64,000 nucleotides of DNA from Ulota crispa (lineage: Eukaryota; Streptophyta; Bryopsida; Orthotrichales; Orthotrichaceae), in the NCBI GenBank assembly GCA_963920765.1, contig OY987243.1:32177060-32241059 (forward strand), read 5' to 3'. Shown here piece by piece: positions 36,518 to 48,600 of this stretch (within the stretch, counting starts at the first letter, position 1; each line of letters opens with the position of its first letter). Position numbers and translations under genes: made by a program. The notes beneath the pieces are model-generated. The model made no database searches, was not told the origin of the DNA, and worked only from the letters and a program-made list of their open reading frames with translations.

Positions 36518-37023
36518 GGGAAAATATCAAAAATGCACCTCCATTCTTTCAAAATATCAAATATACCCCTATATTATCTGAAATATCAAAAATACCCCAA
36601 GTTTTGTGTCAAAATATCAATTATACCCCTAGTTATCTTCAAAAACAACTAATGTTTTTGATTTTCTTATGCCTTTTTATTGAAATTTTTGTAAGTCACA
36701 TTTGCACTAAAGGCAGTGAGAAAGATTAGTCAATACATGGCCACAATAAACTTAAATGCAAAAACCCTATATTAAACTTGCCTCCAAGATTTGACTTATA
36801 GGCAATTTGCATTTAGATTTTGTGATTTTCATTGGCATCCCAATATTTACAAAAATGTGTTCTAAAGAAGTACAAAATAGTAAATATATTAGATGTTTTC
36901 AAAGACAACTAGGGGTATAATTGATATTTTGACACAAAACTAGGGGTATTTTTGATATTTCAGATACTACAAGGGTATATTTGATATTTTGAAAGAACTG
37001 AGGGGCATTTTTGATATTTTCCC
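36518..37023. mobile_element. Mutator-like MITE with perfect 9-bp duplication, 506 bp
   Basis: Ends GGGAAAATATCAAAAATGC and GCATTTTTGATATTTTCCC are perfect inverted repeats. The arms continue inward with repeated AAATATCAAAWATACCCC blocks for about 120 bp per side. An identical 9-bp duplication ATTTTTCAA lies at 36509-36517 and 37024-37032. A 9-bp duplication with long terminal repeats is the Mutator pattern. Confidence 0.92.
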
Positions 37024-37177
37024 ATTTTTCAAAATGCTAAATCACTGAAATTGTAAGAACCATGTATAAGAGATGCTAAAAACAAGGCTTGTTGGTTCTT
37101 AAATAGTGAGATGGGTACTCAAAACCATCATACCAGTCACCCACAACCATCACTTAATTCACTCATAAGCATTTGCT

Positions 37178-37288
37178 ATTTTAATTATGATGTCAGTGAC
37201 GCCCAGGGACGGTCATTTTAATTATGATGTCAGTGACGCCCAGGGACGGTCATTTTAATTATGATGTCAGTGACGCCCAGGGACGGTC
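37178..37288. repeat. Three exact 37-bp tandem repeats containing TGACG
   Basis: Units start at 37178, 37215 and 37252 and are virtually identical. Each carries ATGATGTCAGTGACGCCC and GGGACGGTC. TGACG is the core of plant TGA-type bZIP sites. The array lies about 520 bp beyond the stop codon of the SEC12-like gene and far from any recognised promoter. Confidence 0.95.
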
Positions 37289-37811
37289 ACGTTGATGGGT
37301 GCCGCTACCTTAATGCTCGAAAGAAATTCTTGAAAAAACTGACAGAACTTATGTGATGAGAGAACGATCCTCAAACATTAGAAAAAATGCAGGACACCAA
37401 AGGGTTTCAAGTGTTCCATTTTTCTTTCAAAACTTACCTTTCACAAGATCCGCAGCCAAAAATACTGTGTCTCTAGGTGAAAATTCCTTGAAGCCACTGC
37501 AGCCCCTCCCCCCGAAGCAAGTAAACATACAGCTACACGGGCCACAGTAGCGGTTTCTACTTTTATGAACTCCCTGAGTAGCAAGTAAACAATATCTACT
37601 ATCTGAATGCAAACTGCACCATCTTAATAAGCAGAAGCGTTAAGAGCAGCACAGGCAGCTTAGAAGAAAGCATGAGCATTACGGAAAAGGTCTTCCAAGA
37701 GTGGAATTATTTACAAAATAAATAATCTGGAGTACAATCGCATCACTTCCGTCTACAGATCAACTCAATCTAAAACCATATCTAAACTGCTTCAAGCATT
37801 GTCACGGCTAC

Positions 37812-39994
37812 TTATTTCACATTGGAGAGAGATGAAGTCAAGCGAGCAAAAAAACCCGACATGACCCTACCCAATGACTGACCTTGCTGCCCATCAATGA
37901 ACACATCGTTGCCTACAATCACCAGTAAAATAGATAGGATGAAAATAAGGAACAAAAGCACAGATCCCTGCCATGAGCCACTTTTGCTAGGCACAACTGG
38001 TGTGATGCGGGCACTAGAATCTCCTGATACAGACAAAATGGCTTCTCCGGTAGGAGAAAACTCAATGGATGTGACAAAGATCATATGTGCACGCTTCAGC
38101 TTCTGACGTACTGAGAGAGTGACTGCATCAACAACTGCAATATCTCCCTCATTGCTCCCAATGGCAAGAAACCTGCAAAAGTGGCACGATGGTTACAACG
38201 CAACACATTTGGCTCAATATCCACATGTATCATTTCGTTTCACGGAGCCTCTTACATATTGCAACTTGAATGACATAATTTCTATTCAAAAGTTCACTTT
38301 CTCAATGATGCAAGGAAACAAGGAATGGCCCGATCTAAATTCACTGGTAGAAATCCTCCCCTTCCCTACAAAATCTGTTCTAGATAATTGAGCCGGGCAA
38401 AAATTAGCAAGATTTGCGTTAGAATTACCATAAATGGCGTAACAAATAGTTGGATTTAATGAATGTAGGTCTATGAGGAGGAGGTTGTTTGCAGCTTTCC
38501 TCAGCACAAGAAAGATGCTGACTGCTGAAAAGAGGTGAGAAGGGCTACGGAATACTTCATGAACCAGAAAGATTTTGAACTAAAAAGCAGGTCTATCTAT
38601 ATACACACCTTCCGTCTCGAGAAATCGAGAAAGCCGAAATTGGATCTTGTTGCACCTTTCGCCAGTTCACCTGCTTCCAACTGACGGTATCAAAGGCAGC
38701 CACAAAGCCCATGCCTTTTTGCCGCACAGCTGCATACAGTAAGGGCTTGTTGCTATCTCGAGAGAATCTCACAAAGCCAATGCCTTTCTCTGAAAGGGAT
38801 GAAACGCAACTCCCCGATGCAACGTCCCAAATTCGACAAGCGCTTCCATCTGATGCTGAGGCCACAAATGCGCCGTCCAAGCTAAAATCTAAATCCTTAA
38901 TTGACTTGTGAGCTTCAGGTTTATCAAGCAGCACCTGTACAGAATAACAAACCCTTCAACCGTCAATGCACCGTCCAAGCTAACTCACAGATCCTTAATT
39001 CACCCAACGATTGATCAGAAGCGGCACCTGACAGAGAAACAAACAGTGAACCCTAATTCCACGTCCGCGCAGCAACATACAACAAGCAATGCAATAAAAG
39101 TATCAATCCCCAAAGATGTAAACCCTAACTCACGGTAAAACTAACACCTCCAATTTTGTCAAAATTGATAACGCATTTACCTTGCTTGTTCCCCATTCGA
39201 CCACACGGCATTCTATTATAAATTCTACGTCCATGCAGCAAACATAGACCACTACATGCAACAACTCAAAAAAAAACGCAAAAGAAACAAAACAGAGCAA
39301 ATCTATCGCCAACTATGAAAACCCTACTCCACCAAAACTTCCAAAATCGTTAATATTTCGAGCGTCAACCTTGACAATTGCCCATTCGATCACACGGCAT
39401 TCTATTACATACAACGACTCAAAACAAACGCAAACAAAACAGAACAGAACAAATCAATCGCCAACTATGAAACCCTAATTCCACCAAAAACTTCCAAAAT
39501 GGTTATAATTTCGAGCGTCGAACCTTGGAAGTTGCCCATTCGATCACACGCAAGTGTCCATCGTCTCCGCCAGCCGCGAGAAGAATGCCGTCAGGACTAA
39601 ACACCACGCAGTTCTGCTCGCCAATCCCTTGCAAAGCCGCAATCTCGCGCTCTGCTGCCGCGACCCGGACCTTCTCATCTTGCCGCACTTCGAACAAGCG
39701 GCAATCGTTCTCCAAGCTGCACACCACGGCCTCCCCGTTGGGATGCGCGGCCAGACGGTACGGCGGATCGTCACCCGTGGCGAAGGTGTCCACCGCGTCC
39801 GTCAGCTCCGTGGACTGGAAGTCGTACTCCGCCAGCAACAAGCTGTTGGGCACGCCATTGCGCTGGTTGCCGCCCCCGCCTGCTAACAACACCAACCCCT
39901 TGCGGAGGCACCCGGCTTCTTCTTTGCCATCGCTGGGGGCGCCCTCCACCCACGCCCCTGCGAACAATGGGTGGCCAAACTTTTTCGAGCACAT
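37812..39994 (-). CDS. PHF1: SEC12/PHF1-like WD40 membrane protein, 3 exons, 385 aa
   Basis: Exons in transcript order: 39994-39524, 38934-38609, 38172-37812 (TAA 37812-37814). Phases agree and all introns are GT-AG. WD40-type propeller: the N-terminal glycine loop LLAGGGGNQRNGVPNSLL (residues 37-53) is characteristic of SEC12. WD-like blades follow (CVVFSPDGILLAAGGDDGHLR, then FSLDGAFVASASDGSACRIWD, then FVTSIEFSPTGEAILSVSGD). A single transmembrane segment at about residues 337-353 (VLLFLIFILSILLVIVG) precedes a short lumenal tail. Known roles: SEC12 is the ER guanine-nucleotide exchange factor for SAR1 in COPII budding; the plant SEC12-related PHF1 promotes ER exit of PHT1 phosphate transporters. 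The sequence alone does not separate the two confidently; the symbol is a best guess. Intron 1 contains decayed duplicates of its own exon ends. Confidence 0.88.
38966..39410. repeat. Decayed duplicates of exon boundaries within intron 1 of the SEC12-like gene
   Basis: The end of exon 1 on the plus strand (TTGCCCATTCGATCACACG, 39533) recurs at about 39377 and 39191. Both copies are followed by GCATTCTATTA and preceded, at varying completeness, by the TTTCGAGCGTC-type intron start. Separately, the first part of exon 2 with its acceptor (CCGTCCAAGCTAAAATC... and GCAGCACCTGTACAG) recurs diverged at about 38970-39035. The copies are not open and look nonfunctional. Confidence 0.8.
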
Positions 39995-40423
39995 TCAACA
40001 GATGTTGTAGGCCCCTTGCTCAGGATTTTGCTCCTGTCAAAGATTCACAAAGACGCTAATGCAGCCACGGCATCCAATCCAATCCTCGGGTGCCTGCGAC
40101 ACTGGACACACAGGTCGGCTCTGCTGAGCAGAAGGTGGCTTTGAGGATTAGGGTTACGGCATGTCTCTCTCTCCTTTAGTCTTTTCATTCTTCTCCCGCT
40201 TGGTCATTCAAAATCTATGCCTAGAAAGCTATTTTTAAAGTTCCTTAATGATGCGTGCGGCGGTAAAGTTTGCTATTCGTTGACAGCTGACTTATCATGC
40301 TTTTTACCAGTGTTTGACTTTTGCAAATATTGAATGAGCGGGTCATGTGAAGAGCGTGCCCTTCTTATTTAACGTGCACTAAAACATTGCATTTAGGATG
40401 CCTTCACAATTAGGCTGCGTTGA

Positions 40424-41173
40424 CCCCTGAACGTTCCAAGGAACTAAAATAGTCCTCATGGGATTTCACATGCATATTTGAGATATTGGATTTAATTTTT
40501 TGACCTTGCTATAAGCTACAATTATCAAGGTATCCAAGTGGTCCATGCAAGTGGAGTAATGGCAAGGCCAGCCAAATGTTATACAAGTGTCTCAAGAGTC
40601 TTAATTGAATGAAGCACCATACGGGACGTGGTGGCAAGCAATGTCTTACAAGTTACAATTGATCAATACTCATTGCAAGCTTCCTTGCATGGGCTTTCTA
40701 GTAGTAAGAAATTCACGAGCAAGAGTTCAAGCATGTTCTAAACCCTTGTCTAGGCAACCCTCACCAATTGTGCCTCTCATTGTTTTTTGTGCAATAACAA
40801 ATTGAAGCCCTAAAACTTAACCTACAAAGAAGTTAAATTTCCAATAATTTGCAAGTGTGTGCATTCACATCTCATCTTGCTACTCACAAAAATTGAGATG
40901 AATCAGGGGCTTATAGAATTTTGTAAAAATCATTGAATAGCAACTCCCTGTCAAAAATGAGATTTTGCCATCACACATTGTTTGATCAAATGTTATAATC
41001 TCCTATCTCCCATGGTCAATTATTCCCAAAATTTGCAAGTTGTTTTCTAAGTAGGTGTTCCACTATTTTCAATGGTCACTTTTTGTGGATCATGTTGACT
41101 AAGATACAATGTATCAAAGTTGTAAGTCTCCCAAAATCCTAGTTTTGGTGAAAATGGCCTAGGCACTCAGGGG
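40424..41173 (+). mobile_element. TTAA-type element, 750 bp (family B, copy 1)
   Basis: Left flank TTGA (40420-40423) then CCCCTGAACG. Right end GGCACTCAGGGG then TTAA (41174-41177). Closely related to the copy at 43220-43960 in the same orientation (shared TACAATTATCAAGGTAT, CAAGTGGTCC-TGCAAGTG and TTTGATCAAATGTTATAATC blocks in the same order). No coding region. Confidence 0.78.
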
Positions 41174-41575
41174 TTAAGATAGAGGCACCCATTCTTGATT
41201 GGTCCCCAATTGTGCACCCTACTTTTGAGGGTTTCACCACACATTGGTGAACCCATATTGAAGCACTGAACTCTACTTGCACTAGCAAATTATTCCTCAC
41301 ATGTTAGTTGTTAAACTAGTTCGGAGGGTTGGAATTGGGACTATCAAGTGCCATTATAGGAACACATTCAAGCATTTTTGAGGTTAGTCTAGAGTTATCA
41401 ATAGAGACCCTATAAGATGCAACTTTGCCTTTTAATATAAAATAATCTACAATACTTCTTTCACAAATATTACGTTCCATGATAGCTTGTTGAAAGGTTA
41501 ACTCCACAAAAAAAATCTTGAATTTTCCAAGACCTTGACCCCAAACCCTTAAATGGTTGGGTATGGGCATGTCTA

Positions 41576-41688
41576 CCTTAACAATTACGTTGCCTTGATA
41601 ATTATGTTGCCTTAATAATTAGGTTGTTTTGATAATTAAGTTGTCTTGACAATTAAGTTGCCTTGACAAAAAGTTGCCTTACCGTAAT
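41576..41688. repeat. AT-rich minisatellite, about 18-20 bp unit, six copies
   Basis: Imperfect units of the form TTGCCTTGATAATTA-G (GTTGCCTTAATAATTAG, GTTGTCTTGACAATTAA and similar) run for about 110 bp. Confidence 0.85.
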
Positions 41689-43219
41689 AACTTACCTCAT
41701 GACTCATTGCTTAGCCACTTACAGGCACATGCAATTTTTTGGATATTAGGATTTTACATGGTCTATAACTTGGATGCTAATGATTTATTTTTCTGCAATT
41801 TTGTTGTTGTTACTAGATCTTATTGTGATGTTAGTAAGCATTTATATGGCGTAAAATGTCAAGAAATTAGTGTGGAGCAACTTGAATGCAATATTTAGTT
41901 TATTGCACAAAACATGTGTCTCCTTACTTGTGGAGCGGCTCAATATTATATAGTCAACATACGGGAAGAACCGGCATTTCTGTCTTGTCTGCCAGTTGCA
42001 AAAAACTGGTTGATTTTAGAAACTATTCAATAAAAAGTTGGTTATGCTAAGTATAGTATATTATAGTATAAATATTCGACTTTTGATACATGCACATGAA
42101 AAAACTAGTTTTAAATGGGAAATGTGGTGCTTGGTTATTCCACGGACATTTATATCAAATTTGAGTTCAGGTAGAAATACCATAAACAGTTAAAATAAGT
42201 CACTTTAGCCTGTAAGATATGGGGATTTTTTGAGAAATTATGCTCAATCTGTGAAGGAGCAAGGATAAGGAAGATTACAAAAAAGAAAAGAAAAAATTAC
42301 TCAAGAATGAATATTTTTTGTAATATAAATGTGAATTTAGGGCTTGGATCGATTATGGTTTCATAGGTGCATCTTAAACGGCTACCTGTAGTACCTTGTT
42401 CTGAAATAATCTTGAACCAATCAAACGTAAGGAAATAGCATCTTCTTAGAATATTTCAAATTTTTTTTCAAATGCAGCTATTGTTGATTTCAGAGCAATC
42501 TAGTTCTCCAAGTAGTGGTCACTAACCATTTTTGGTGTTTCTACCTTAGCCCCCTCTTTTCCAAGGTGCCCTAGGTGAAGCCTCCATTCAATGTTGATTC
42601 TTTGAACCTTTCATCCTTAAACAAGGACAAAACAAAGATTTGCTCTTATTTTGTGTTGGTCAATTTTATCTCTCTTCATCCAAGAAATTCAGTTTAAAAT
42701 TTTTGAATCCATGAATATTCAAGCTTTCTAGATCTGATCTTATAATGGTGAATTTTGGAATTTTGCATATTCCACGAGTGAAAATTTTGAGAATTTTCAC
42801 TCCAAGTCTACATATTAGGGGGTTTCAATGCTTAGAACATTTTGCAACAAAATTAATTTGGCACTCCCACTTTTTTTTAAGCGCCTTTTTTTTCACAATA
42901 GTTTCAAGGGTAATTACTTGTTGTTTCCTTTCTTTTCTTACCCAAGAGAGCCCATACTTATGGAAAGCTCTTTGATTAATTTATGAGAAAATACAATTTT
43001 GAATGAGAAAACTAATATTTTCTCTTGCAACTCTCAAGAAGAAAAATTTCCCCAAAGTTTGAAAACTCTTAAGGTGGAATAGATAGTTTAATTTTTGGGA
43101 CACAAAAAATAGCTATCTATGCTATGCCTAGATTTTAGATCTAAAATGTAATACATGTATGCATATGCACCATATTAGGATCATGCTTCAAATTGGGTGT
43201 GTTTATCAGTCTACCTTAA

Positions 43220-43960
43220 CCCGTGAGCACCCCACAGCCAAGATCTTGTCGCTCAGGATTTCAGGGGGCGCTTTGGGGGACTGGATCTAATTTTTTGATT
43301 TTGCACTAAACTACAATTATCAAGGTATTCAAGTGGTCCTTGCAAGTGAAGTAATGGCAAGTCAAGTCAAGTGTTGTACAAGTAGCTAGGGAGTCATGAT
43401 TGCATGGAACACTATATGCAACAAGGTGGCAAGGAGCATCTTACATGCTGCAATTGGGTAATATCCCTTGCAACCTTCCTTGTGGTAGCAAGGAATTCAT
43501 TGGCAAGGGTTCAAATATGTTCTAAACCCTTTCAAGGTAATTCTCACTAACTGTGCTGGACATCATTTTCCGCTCCATTGCAGTTTGAAGCCCTCAAACT
43601 TAGCATTCAAAAAAGTACAATCTTTGATTATTTGCAAGTGTGTGCATCCACATTTAATTTTGTTACCCACAAAATTTAAGATGAATCAAGGGCTTATAGA
43701 ATTTTGTAAAAATTAATAAATAATGATTACATGCCAAAAAATGAGATTTTGCCATCATGTGTTTTTTGATCAAATGTTATAATCTCCCATCTCCCACGGT
43801 CAATTGTTCTCAAAATTTGCAAGCCCTTTTTCAAATAGATGTTTCACAATTTTCAATAATTAATTTTTATAAATCATCCAATTGACTGAAATATGATGTA
43901 TCAAAGTTGTACGTCTCTGGAAACATTCATTTTGGTGAAAAAACTCGGGGCGCTCAGGGG
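43220..43960 (+). mobile_element. TTAA-type element, 741 bp (family B, copy 2)
   Basis: Intact TTAA on both sides (43216-43219, 43961-43964). Ends CCCGTGAGCACCCC and GGGGCGCTCAGGGG are inverted with two mismatches in 14. Similar throughout to 40424-41173. Its right end lies 1.7 kb upstream of the MCCA start codon. Confidence 0.85.
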
Positions 43961-44347
43961 TTAATGCGCGGGGTAGCTTACCCACACGGATCCAGGTGTG
44001 TTACACGTCAGCAAATCATGCCCGCTGACTCAGCCGCAACTCACACGCAACGAAAGCCCGTTGTAAAGGAAAAAGAAACCAAACAGAAACTGTAAAGAAG
44101 CAGAAGCTGGTGGTGGCGATGGCGATGGCGATCGTGATCGCATAACTGCAGTCTCTCTTATTTTACACCAAAGCAACACGCGCACTGATACTCTCTGCTT
44201 CCATTTCACAGCATCACTATTTGCAAGCTACATTGCTTTTGACCATTTTCACAAGTAAAGATCGAAGGGAGAGAGAGAGGAGCTTTCTTTTGAGCGTTCA
44301 TGGCTCTATGAGGTACACGATCATGCTCGAATTGCTCTCTTTTTTTA

Positions 44348-45370
44348 GAATTCTGGACAACTCCTTTACTGTTAATATCTAGTGGCCATTAACGACAATC
44401 AAAATCGACAATTGTATTGATCGGTGTGGTTTCAATTATGTGCTTTTCGTGTCTACGAAGGTCACCTTGAGCTATTGTCTCTTGTTTTAAGGCCGCAGAT
44501 TACACCGTGAAATCTCAATTCTGCTGGTTATCGGAGAGTTCGATTGGAACTTCAATCAGAATCCAAGAAAGAGAAGCTATTACAACAGATATGCATTCAT
44601 GGAATTCGAAGAAGAGAGTCAATTTGTTTAAATTATGAGACCTAATTCGATCGACGTATCTGGCTATGGCGATTATTGCCATTCCGTATATAGAATTCAT
44701 TTACTGTTGCTATCTAGTGGCCATTAACGACAAAGAAAATCGACAATTGTCAATTGATCGGTGTGGTTTCAATTATGTGCTTTCGTGTCTACGAAGGTCA
44801 CCTTGAGCTATTGTCACTTGTTTCAAGGCCGCAGATTACACCGTGAAATCTTTATTCTGCTGGTTATCGGAGAGTTCGATTGGAACTTCAATTAGAATCC
44901 GGCGCTAACAAGAAAACGAAGCTAATGCAGATACGCATTCATGAAATTCGAAGAAGAGAATCAGCTTGTTTAAATTGTGAGACCTAATTCGATCGACGTA
45001 TCTGGCTATGGCGATTCTTGCCATTCCGTATAATAATCGTCACTACTAGAATAGTTGCGTAGTTTGCTGTGAGCTGAGAAAATTCAGGAAATTCCTTTGC
45101 TGTTTAATACTGACATTTGATTAGAGTTCACAATTGTATTGGTCGTGAACGTTTAAGAAGAATACCTTGAATTATGAAATGGCGTTCCGAGGCTGAAGAT
45201 CGCATCGGGAATTCTTTTGGTTGTCAGAGGTAGTTCACTTTGAAATTGGAACTTGAATTGGAATCCGGTGCGAACAAAGAAAAAGAAGCTGTCATGGATT
45301 ACGCATTGGCAGAATTTGGAGACTAGAATCGTGTTTTCGGGAAACCTAATTCGATCAATCATGAGCACGT
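44348..45370. repeat. Three tandem repeats (about 290-345 bp) upstream of MCCA
   Basis: Unit 1 (about 44348-44692) and unit 2 (about 44693-45033) share long identical blocks (TCTAGTGGCCATTAACGACAA, GGTCACCTTGAGCTATTGTC, CCGCAGATTACACCGTGAAATC cut here to cores, CGATCGACGTATCTGGCTATGG). Unit 3 (about 45080-45370) is more diverged but keeps the order (CTTGAATTGGAATCCGG, ATTCGATCAATC). No open frame spans a unit, so the array is noncoding. Confidence 0.9.
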
Positions 45371-45694
45371 TGCTGCAGAGCTAATTGGCTGTAGCTATTA
45401 TGGACATGGAAATAGGTGAAATAGTCGTCATTGCTAGAATTAGGCTACCTGTTGTTCTCCTCTACATGGTTTATCTCCTCTGCAGAAGGGCAGTACTCTC
45501 CGAAACCACTGACAACGCCCTATTAGATTGACAATTTTTTAATATTAAGTTAAACAGGGGGATCTATCAAGACGCTCTCTGATATGTTTTCTAACAAGCA
45601 TTCAGATTGAAACAGGTTAAAACGGTATGCTCATAGCAATTGAAACCTTCACATATTTGGCGCGCTGCAACAAGAAAAATCAAGGCATTTCCTG

Positions 45695-48600
45695 ATGGGA
45701 GGAGGTAGCAATGCTTACAGATGGGCAATCGTTGCCTTGGGGAGCAACCGGACACGTCCTCATGCTCGGGGTCAGTTTTCTTTGTCAAACAAGAGTCAAC
45801 AAAGGGCTGGAATCTGCGCAGCCGCTGTTCCACGGTTAAGTGAAGATTGCAATATTCGGGATGCGAGCTCTGTGCAAGGTATTTCGGTTCCACCATTCTC
45901 TGGTGTCAGACGTACCTCCTCGCGATTCCTTTCTGACTTGGTTACTCAAAAGGATGTGACAATTCCCACCCGGAGGTGCATTCGGAAGATTCTGATAGCC
46001 AATAGAGGAGAGATAGCCTGCCGTGTGATGAACACAGCGCGAAAGCTTGGAATTCGCACCGTGGCAGTGTACAGTGAAGCGGATCGCCATGCAAAGCATG
46101 TCGCCATGGCGGATGAAGCGGTGTTTCTAGGTCCTGCTCCTGCGTCTGCTAGTTACTTGGATGGCGAAAAGGTTTTGGCTGCAGCTCTAGCAACTGATGC
46201 AGATGTATAACTCCTCTTTAGCCCATCTTATCTTGCTCATGAACTTGTGTTTGTTTTCTCTCTCTCTTTCATTGCAAGAAAACTTTATAGATATGGTCAA
46301 TTTTTAGTTCATTCAATTCTCAAGTAGATAACCATGTGTTAAATATCGTATGTTTGTCAAGAATTAAAGTCTATGCCAAAAAGTTATTGTTTGCTATGTA
46401 GTGCATCTGTCCTGTTGTTGTGCAAACTTTTGAGTTTTACGATGCCAAGTGATTATTGAAAACCTTCACATCATTAGTAGTAAATGTTGGTTTTAAGAGT
46501 GCTGACATTCTCGTGGTTGAATTGGTGATAGGCTATACATCCAGGTTATGGATTTCTGTCAGAAAGCTCCAAGTTTGCGGAGTTGTGTAAGCAGAAAGAA
46601 ATCATCTTCATGGGTCCACCTGCAGCTGCTATCCGTGCAATGGGTGATAAGAGGTCCTTTATTCTAGACCCTAGACCCTAAACCCCACCACATCTTGGGT
46701 TCAGGTCTTGTGTGTTCCTTTAGGAGTTGCAGTTTTGGGCTATGAAAGCTCTTGGAACTGATGCAACACATCCTGGTTGCTTACTAGTTGCTGTGACTGA
46801 CACCAATTCCTCTGAATGGCTGTTGTAGTGTGGCAAAGTCTCTGATGAGTGCTGCAGGGGTGCCCGTGGTCCCTGGCTACCACGGAGAAGATCAGAGCCC
46901 TGAATTATTACAAGCTGAAGCCAACTCGATTGGCTATCCTGTACTCATCAAGGCGACTCAAGGTGGTGGTGGCAAGGTCAATACCCTTGCCAAGCATGAA
47001 TCCCTGTGGTATTTTGATTTATCTACACACTGAAAGTTTTGAACCTCTAACTCAAGTTTGGCTGACTCGTTACTTTTTGGTTTTTTTATATTTCTGGCAT
47101 GTTCTAACGTTTTTAAAGAAGACCTAGGAGTTTTAAGTTGTTTTAATAATTTTTTGACACTTTTCCTTTTTGTTCCTGATCAAAGTGTCTTTGAAGACAA
47201 AATTTCTGATGTGAATTGTGATGTTGCTTGAAATAAGGACATTGAATTCTCTTCTTGGCAGTATTAGAACTTTATTGGACTTTTGGCTGCAGGGGATGAG
47301 GATTGTGCATAGGCAGCCGGACTTCTTAGAGTCTCTAGCAAGTGCACAACGCGAGTCACAGGCTGCGTTTGGGGATAGCCGAGTGTTAATTGAAAAATAC
47401 GTCTCACGGCCGCGTCATATTGAAGTACAGGTGATGAGCTGACCAAATTTCTCTCATTCAACGCATCCGAGTATATTGAAAGTGCATTCTATTCGATGAA
47501 GAATCTGTTCATTCCTAGAATTGTACTCTCATCTTTCTGATTCTTATCAGTAAAATTCGTGTGAAGATCTTTGCAGATAAACATGGAAATGCCGTGCACC
47601 TCAATGAGCGCGACTGTAGTGTACAAAGGCGGCACCAGAAAATTATTGAAGAGGCTCCTGCGGTAACTTAGACCTTTAGCTCCTCTGCACCATCTTCTTA
47701 AAAAACTGCACATGTAATGCACACTCATTTTTGTGTTCAAAGTGGGGAAAATTTTCCAAACCTGCATGACAAGAGAGTTGGCGATTAGCAACCCCCCTAA
47801 ATTCATAGCATAAACCTCAACGAAGTGGATGATACGGGAGTTTTCAATCGCCACTCTTAAAATTTACAGCTCAAATTCAAAAGGATTTGCAGTTTCCATG
47901 AAATCGGTGTGGACCCAACAACGAACAAAGTTATCCTGCTTGCATTGACAATAGTGTACCACGAAGTAACTTGCTATACATTGCCAAAATACTTGCTGAT
48001 ATCTTGACTCCATGTTTTTTTGTGGACTATGCCTGCGCTTGTAAGTTGCCGTCGCTTTTATGGACTGACAACCGGTGTCCTACGTGCGCAGCCGCACATA
48101 ACGTCTGAATTTCGACAAAGTATCGGGCAGGCTGCTGTTGATGCCGCTAAGGTTTCACCCTCGACCATAATTTCTGAGTACTCTTTCTTTTGGGTAATTC
48201 AGTCCATTTGTAGAGTCTCGTCTATAAGAGTAGCGTACTCCACAAAGGAACCTCCCATTAAATTGGCAAATGTTTTACATGTTACTTTAACTTAGTTTAG
48301 CACAAATAGTGATTGCTTAATGCTAGTGTCCTTGGCGTCATCTTGAATTTTGAACAATGTTCAGTTAGATTAACGTTAATTCACCATTATAATGGTGTTG
48401 TGAGCCTAATAGGGATCTTTTGAGAAGTATGGGTAATCCGGTGGATCCATCGTTGGCTCTGGATGTCGTTTGTGCAGGCAGTAGGTTATGAAAGTGCAGG
48501 CACTGTGGAGTTCATTGTGGATACGATTTCTGGTGCTTTCTACTTCATGGAGATGAACACTCGACTTCAGGTTTATAGTAATTTTCATGAACGTGTAATT

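Larger units (their letters stand above)
32152..37811. other. Intergenic, no gene recognised
   Basis: 32152 to about 32600 is the promoter side of the unrecognised minus-strand gene. Elements listed separately lie at 32639-32803, 35703-36313 and 36518-37023, and a 37-bp tandem repeat at 37178. The right end of another CACTA-like element (ATTTTCTTATAGTAGTG) is seen near 33124-33138, without a clear left partner. Frames at 33197-33448 and 33770-34024 are AT-rich and match nothing I know. 37290-37811 is the 3' flank of the SEC12-like gene. Confidence 0.6.
39995..45694. other. Intergenic, no gene recognised
   Basis: 39995-40420 is the promoter side of the SEC12-like gene. Two TTAA-type elements (40424, 43220) and an 18-20-bp minisatellite (41576) are listed separately. 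43965-45694 is the 5' region of MCCA, less AT-rich than its surroundings, with three long tandem repeats that may lie in a 5' UTR intron or promoter. 41700-43200 shows only AT-rich sequence. Confidence 0.6.
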
